Of a stretch of DNA of 57,500 bases, positions 52,344 to 57,500 are shown one piece after another. Positions within the stretch are counted from its first letter, which is position 1. Each line of letters starts with the position of its first letter. The translations under genes and the position numbers were made by a program. The notes beneath the pieces are model-generated. The model searched no databases and was not told where the DNA came from. It saw only the letters and a program-made list of their open reading frames with translations. Origin of the DNA: Bigelowiella natans CCMP2755 (taxonomy: Eukaryota; Cercozoa; Chlorarachniophyceae); the NCBI GenBank assembly GCA_000320545.1, contig ADNK01002329.1, forward strand, positions 1 to 57,500. The letters run 5' to 3'.

Positions 52344-53601
52344 TTTGATTACTTTGAAGTTGGAAGATTTGTTCTGATTCGTACTCCAGGTAACCTATTG
52401 CACACCCTCACATCATCCACTGTTTCTGTGACATCATGATCATCAAACTCTGCTTCCATTGCTTTTGTTGTTGTTGCTACTGCTGCTGCTTTCCCCCTTT
52501 TTGATGATGCAGCAGCTTCTGATGTCGATGCCGAACCAGTATTTGCAGAACTATTACTTACTTTCATCTTTCTCTTCAAATAATTGGAGAGCTGTTTCAT
52601 CATATCGCTTTTCGTCTGAGGAAGATCCAGTTGAAGGGCACTAAAGTTTCCTGGAGGAAGCTTCGGATACGCTTCCATCATAGCTTGGAGATGTGCTTCT
52701 GCTTGCTCGTATTTACCCTGCTTCTCAAAGGCTTCGACAACGAGACTATATGCCTCTTTTGGGATTTTTTCGAATCGGGATTGCATATCTTTGAATACAA
52801 AAGAAGCACCCTCAGCTTCGTATGACTGGCAAAGATACTCCAGAGCAGCCATGTAGTCCTCCATACTGCAATTGTGCCCATCCTCAACTGCTTCTAGAAC
52901 CCGAAGTACCAACTGTTGTATTAGATGATACAGGTTATTGGACAACGAGGTGCGGTTTCATTTCGATAGAATTACTTGAAATTAATACGCACTATAAGTA
53001 ACTACCTACTATGCGAAAGCAATATTACCTGCGTCCTATTGCTGCCAAGGTGGCCCCAGTTTGCCTGCACCTTCAGTCCAAACTCATCTCTGTAATGACC
53101 ACCATTCTCAGATGTGGAGCAAGCGGTAAACTCATTTTGTCGTAGTTCTTGCTGGTGTCCTTTTTGGTTGTGCGTATTATTATTGGAGATAGGGTTATCG
53201 GAAGAGGAGGAGGAGGGGTTGTTATTTTCTTCGTCGTCTGTAGCAGTAGCAGAAGTACTAGTCAAACTATTTTTTCCTTCCTTCAGGTTCGCTTCTCTTG
53301 ATCTATTGGTCCCAGTTTCATCGCGAACACAGCCTCCCCGTGATACAGTAACTGTGCGGATAGCTCTTGCTTTCCAAGTATGCGTGCGTCTAGGAGTCAG
53401 AAATAATAATGCGTTGGCGGCATTGCTGTTTTGAATAATTCCATCATGTGATGATGATGTTGACGACAAAAGGAGGGAAAGAAGAGCTACGATGAGAAAC
53501 GTGGATAGCAGCCACAATTCATAAGAGATCCTCCTCCTCCTTCTTTTGGTAGCCCTGGGCCTGGGAAGTGCATAACTCGGATTCTCTGCTTCCTCTTTCA
53601 T
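50183..53601 (-). CDS. PPR-like protein with hydrophobic N-terminus and unknown C-terminal domain
   Basis: Exons 53601-53029, 52912-52353, 52099-51929 and 51758-50183 (TAA... minus strand); 2880 nt, 959 residues, all in phase. A basic start (RPRATKRRRRRISYELW) leads into a membrane segment, LLSTFLIVALLSLLLSS, then a stretch with FLTPRR and many Ser/Thr/Arg, as in bipartite plastid presequences. From residue about 192 there are paired helices of PPR type: YMAALEYLCQSYEAEGA and, at 241-271, EAYSLVVEAFEKQGKYEQAE. A third helical block, GFEDIMHAAMETRPPALAKA, follows. PPR proteins bind organelle RNA. The C-terminal 250 residues (from about YGYAELGITPQ, with a hydrophobic, aromatic block RRIYFVSFFEYCGRERS and GFPWTSLHSLTIAEE) are not recognised. 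Poly-Gly, poly-Glu and Ser runs come from triplet repeats. RNA binding in the plastid is inference. Confidence 0.75.
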
Positions 53602-53971
53602 GTGTCGTCAAGACAGGAACTGGAATTGCGATTTGGGAGATCTATCTACTCGTATCTGTCTTTCATCAGGGACGAGGATTGCATGCACACAGTTATTATT
53701 ATTATTATTATTATTATGACTCATTCTTTCCTCTCTTACTCGTTGTCATGGTAGATGATGAATGGTTGATCTGTTTACTACTACTTCTCCTCCTCCTTCT
53801 CCTCCTCCTCCTTCTCCTCCTCCTAGATCTAGTAGATCTAGATCTAATAAGAACTACTACTACTACTACAAACTATTTTTTTTACCATAAAATGACATGT
53901 AATTACATGTTACGACTTGATTCAAATCAACAGTTTCAACAAAAATCGCAGTGCATCTTCCTTCTTCAAAT
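53602..53971. promoter_or_regulatory. Divergent promoter of the PPR-like and TPR genes
   Basis: 370 bp between two start codons pointing outward. Contains (TTA)n near 53695-53717, a CTCCTC-rich stretch, and at 53823-53848 the block CTAGATCTAGTAGATCTAGA, similar to the motif in the 47590-47660 promoter. No TATA box identified. Confidence 0.45.
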
Positions 53972-57392
<3,421 letters not shown>

Positions 57393-57500
57393 GTGGTTGG
57401 AGAGAGCCATATTAAAACATTAATAGTTACACCACAAACATAACAGGAAGAAACGTTCATATCCCAGCATCACATTATTGCACCGCCACCACCACCACCA

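Noticed and set aside
52349-52945. Separate gene ending at 52349
   Set aside because: A GT donor at 52352 and an AG acceptor at 52100 join this exon in phase to 52099-51929, and the full four-exon model is an exact multiple of three, so it is one gene with 50183-53601.

Overview
The window is nuclear DNA of an intron-rich eukaryotic microbe. Every gene with more than one exon is interrupted by spliceosomal GT-AG introns of about 70-650 bp, with a few GC-AG candidates, and the DNA is full of (CT)n, (GT)n, (TA)n and triplet arrays. There is no operon structure and no sign of bacterial or viral DNA. Three proteins begin with a hydrophobic signal-like segment followed by a basic, Ser/Thr-rich stretch, as expected for import into a plastid of secondary origin. 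These are a GrxB-type glutaredoxin, a PPR-like protein and an Omp85 beta-barrel protein. A CFAP157-like coiled-coil protein suggests a cilium or flagellum. My best reading is a flagellated alga with a complex plastid (stramenopile, haptophyte, chlorarachniophyte or similar). The exact lineage cannot be fixed from this sequence.

Layout, left to right. (1) + strand, up to 5370: 3' part of an adhesion-GPCR-like gene (REJ-like ectodomain, GPS motif, seven membrane segments), whose 5' end lies outside the window. (2) - strand, 6278-13174: a 1749-residue ankyrin and low-complexity protein in 8 exons. (3) + strand, 13557-16120: an EME1-like subunit of the MUS81 structure-specific endonuclease with UBA-like domains at its N-terminus. 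Genes 2 and 3 are divergent and share a 382-bp promoter. (4) - strand, 17518-21381: a 388-residue, 17-exon coiled-coil protein resembling CFAP157. (5) + strand, 22505-24719: a secreted SPRY, EF-hand and thrombospondin-type-1 protein. (6) - strand, 25660-30087: a C2H2 protein with about nine fingers, most of them split by introns. (7) + strand, about 30261-32935: an AGC-type kinase preceded by what looks like the end of a cyclic-nucleotide-binding domain. (8) + strand, 34550-37942: the glutaredoxin in 15 exons. (9) - strand, 38902-47427: an Omp85/BamA-family gene in many tiny exons. (10) + strand, 48053-49387: a secretory-type protein ending in a reduced J-domain. (11) - strand, 50183-53601: a 959-residue PPR-like protein. 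(12) + strand, 53972 to beyond the right edge: a TPR protein.

Most gene models were assembled by hand from acceptor and donor sites. In genes 2, 3, 4, 5, 8, 10 and 11 every junction keeps phase and the summed exon length is an exact multiple of three, which is strong support. The 5' parts of the kinase and the Omp85 gene are only partly resolved. Intergenic stretches are AT-rich, carry short self-complementary words (GCTAGC, TGCATGCA) and show no convincing RNA genes, mobile elements or CRISPR arrays.
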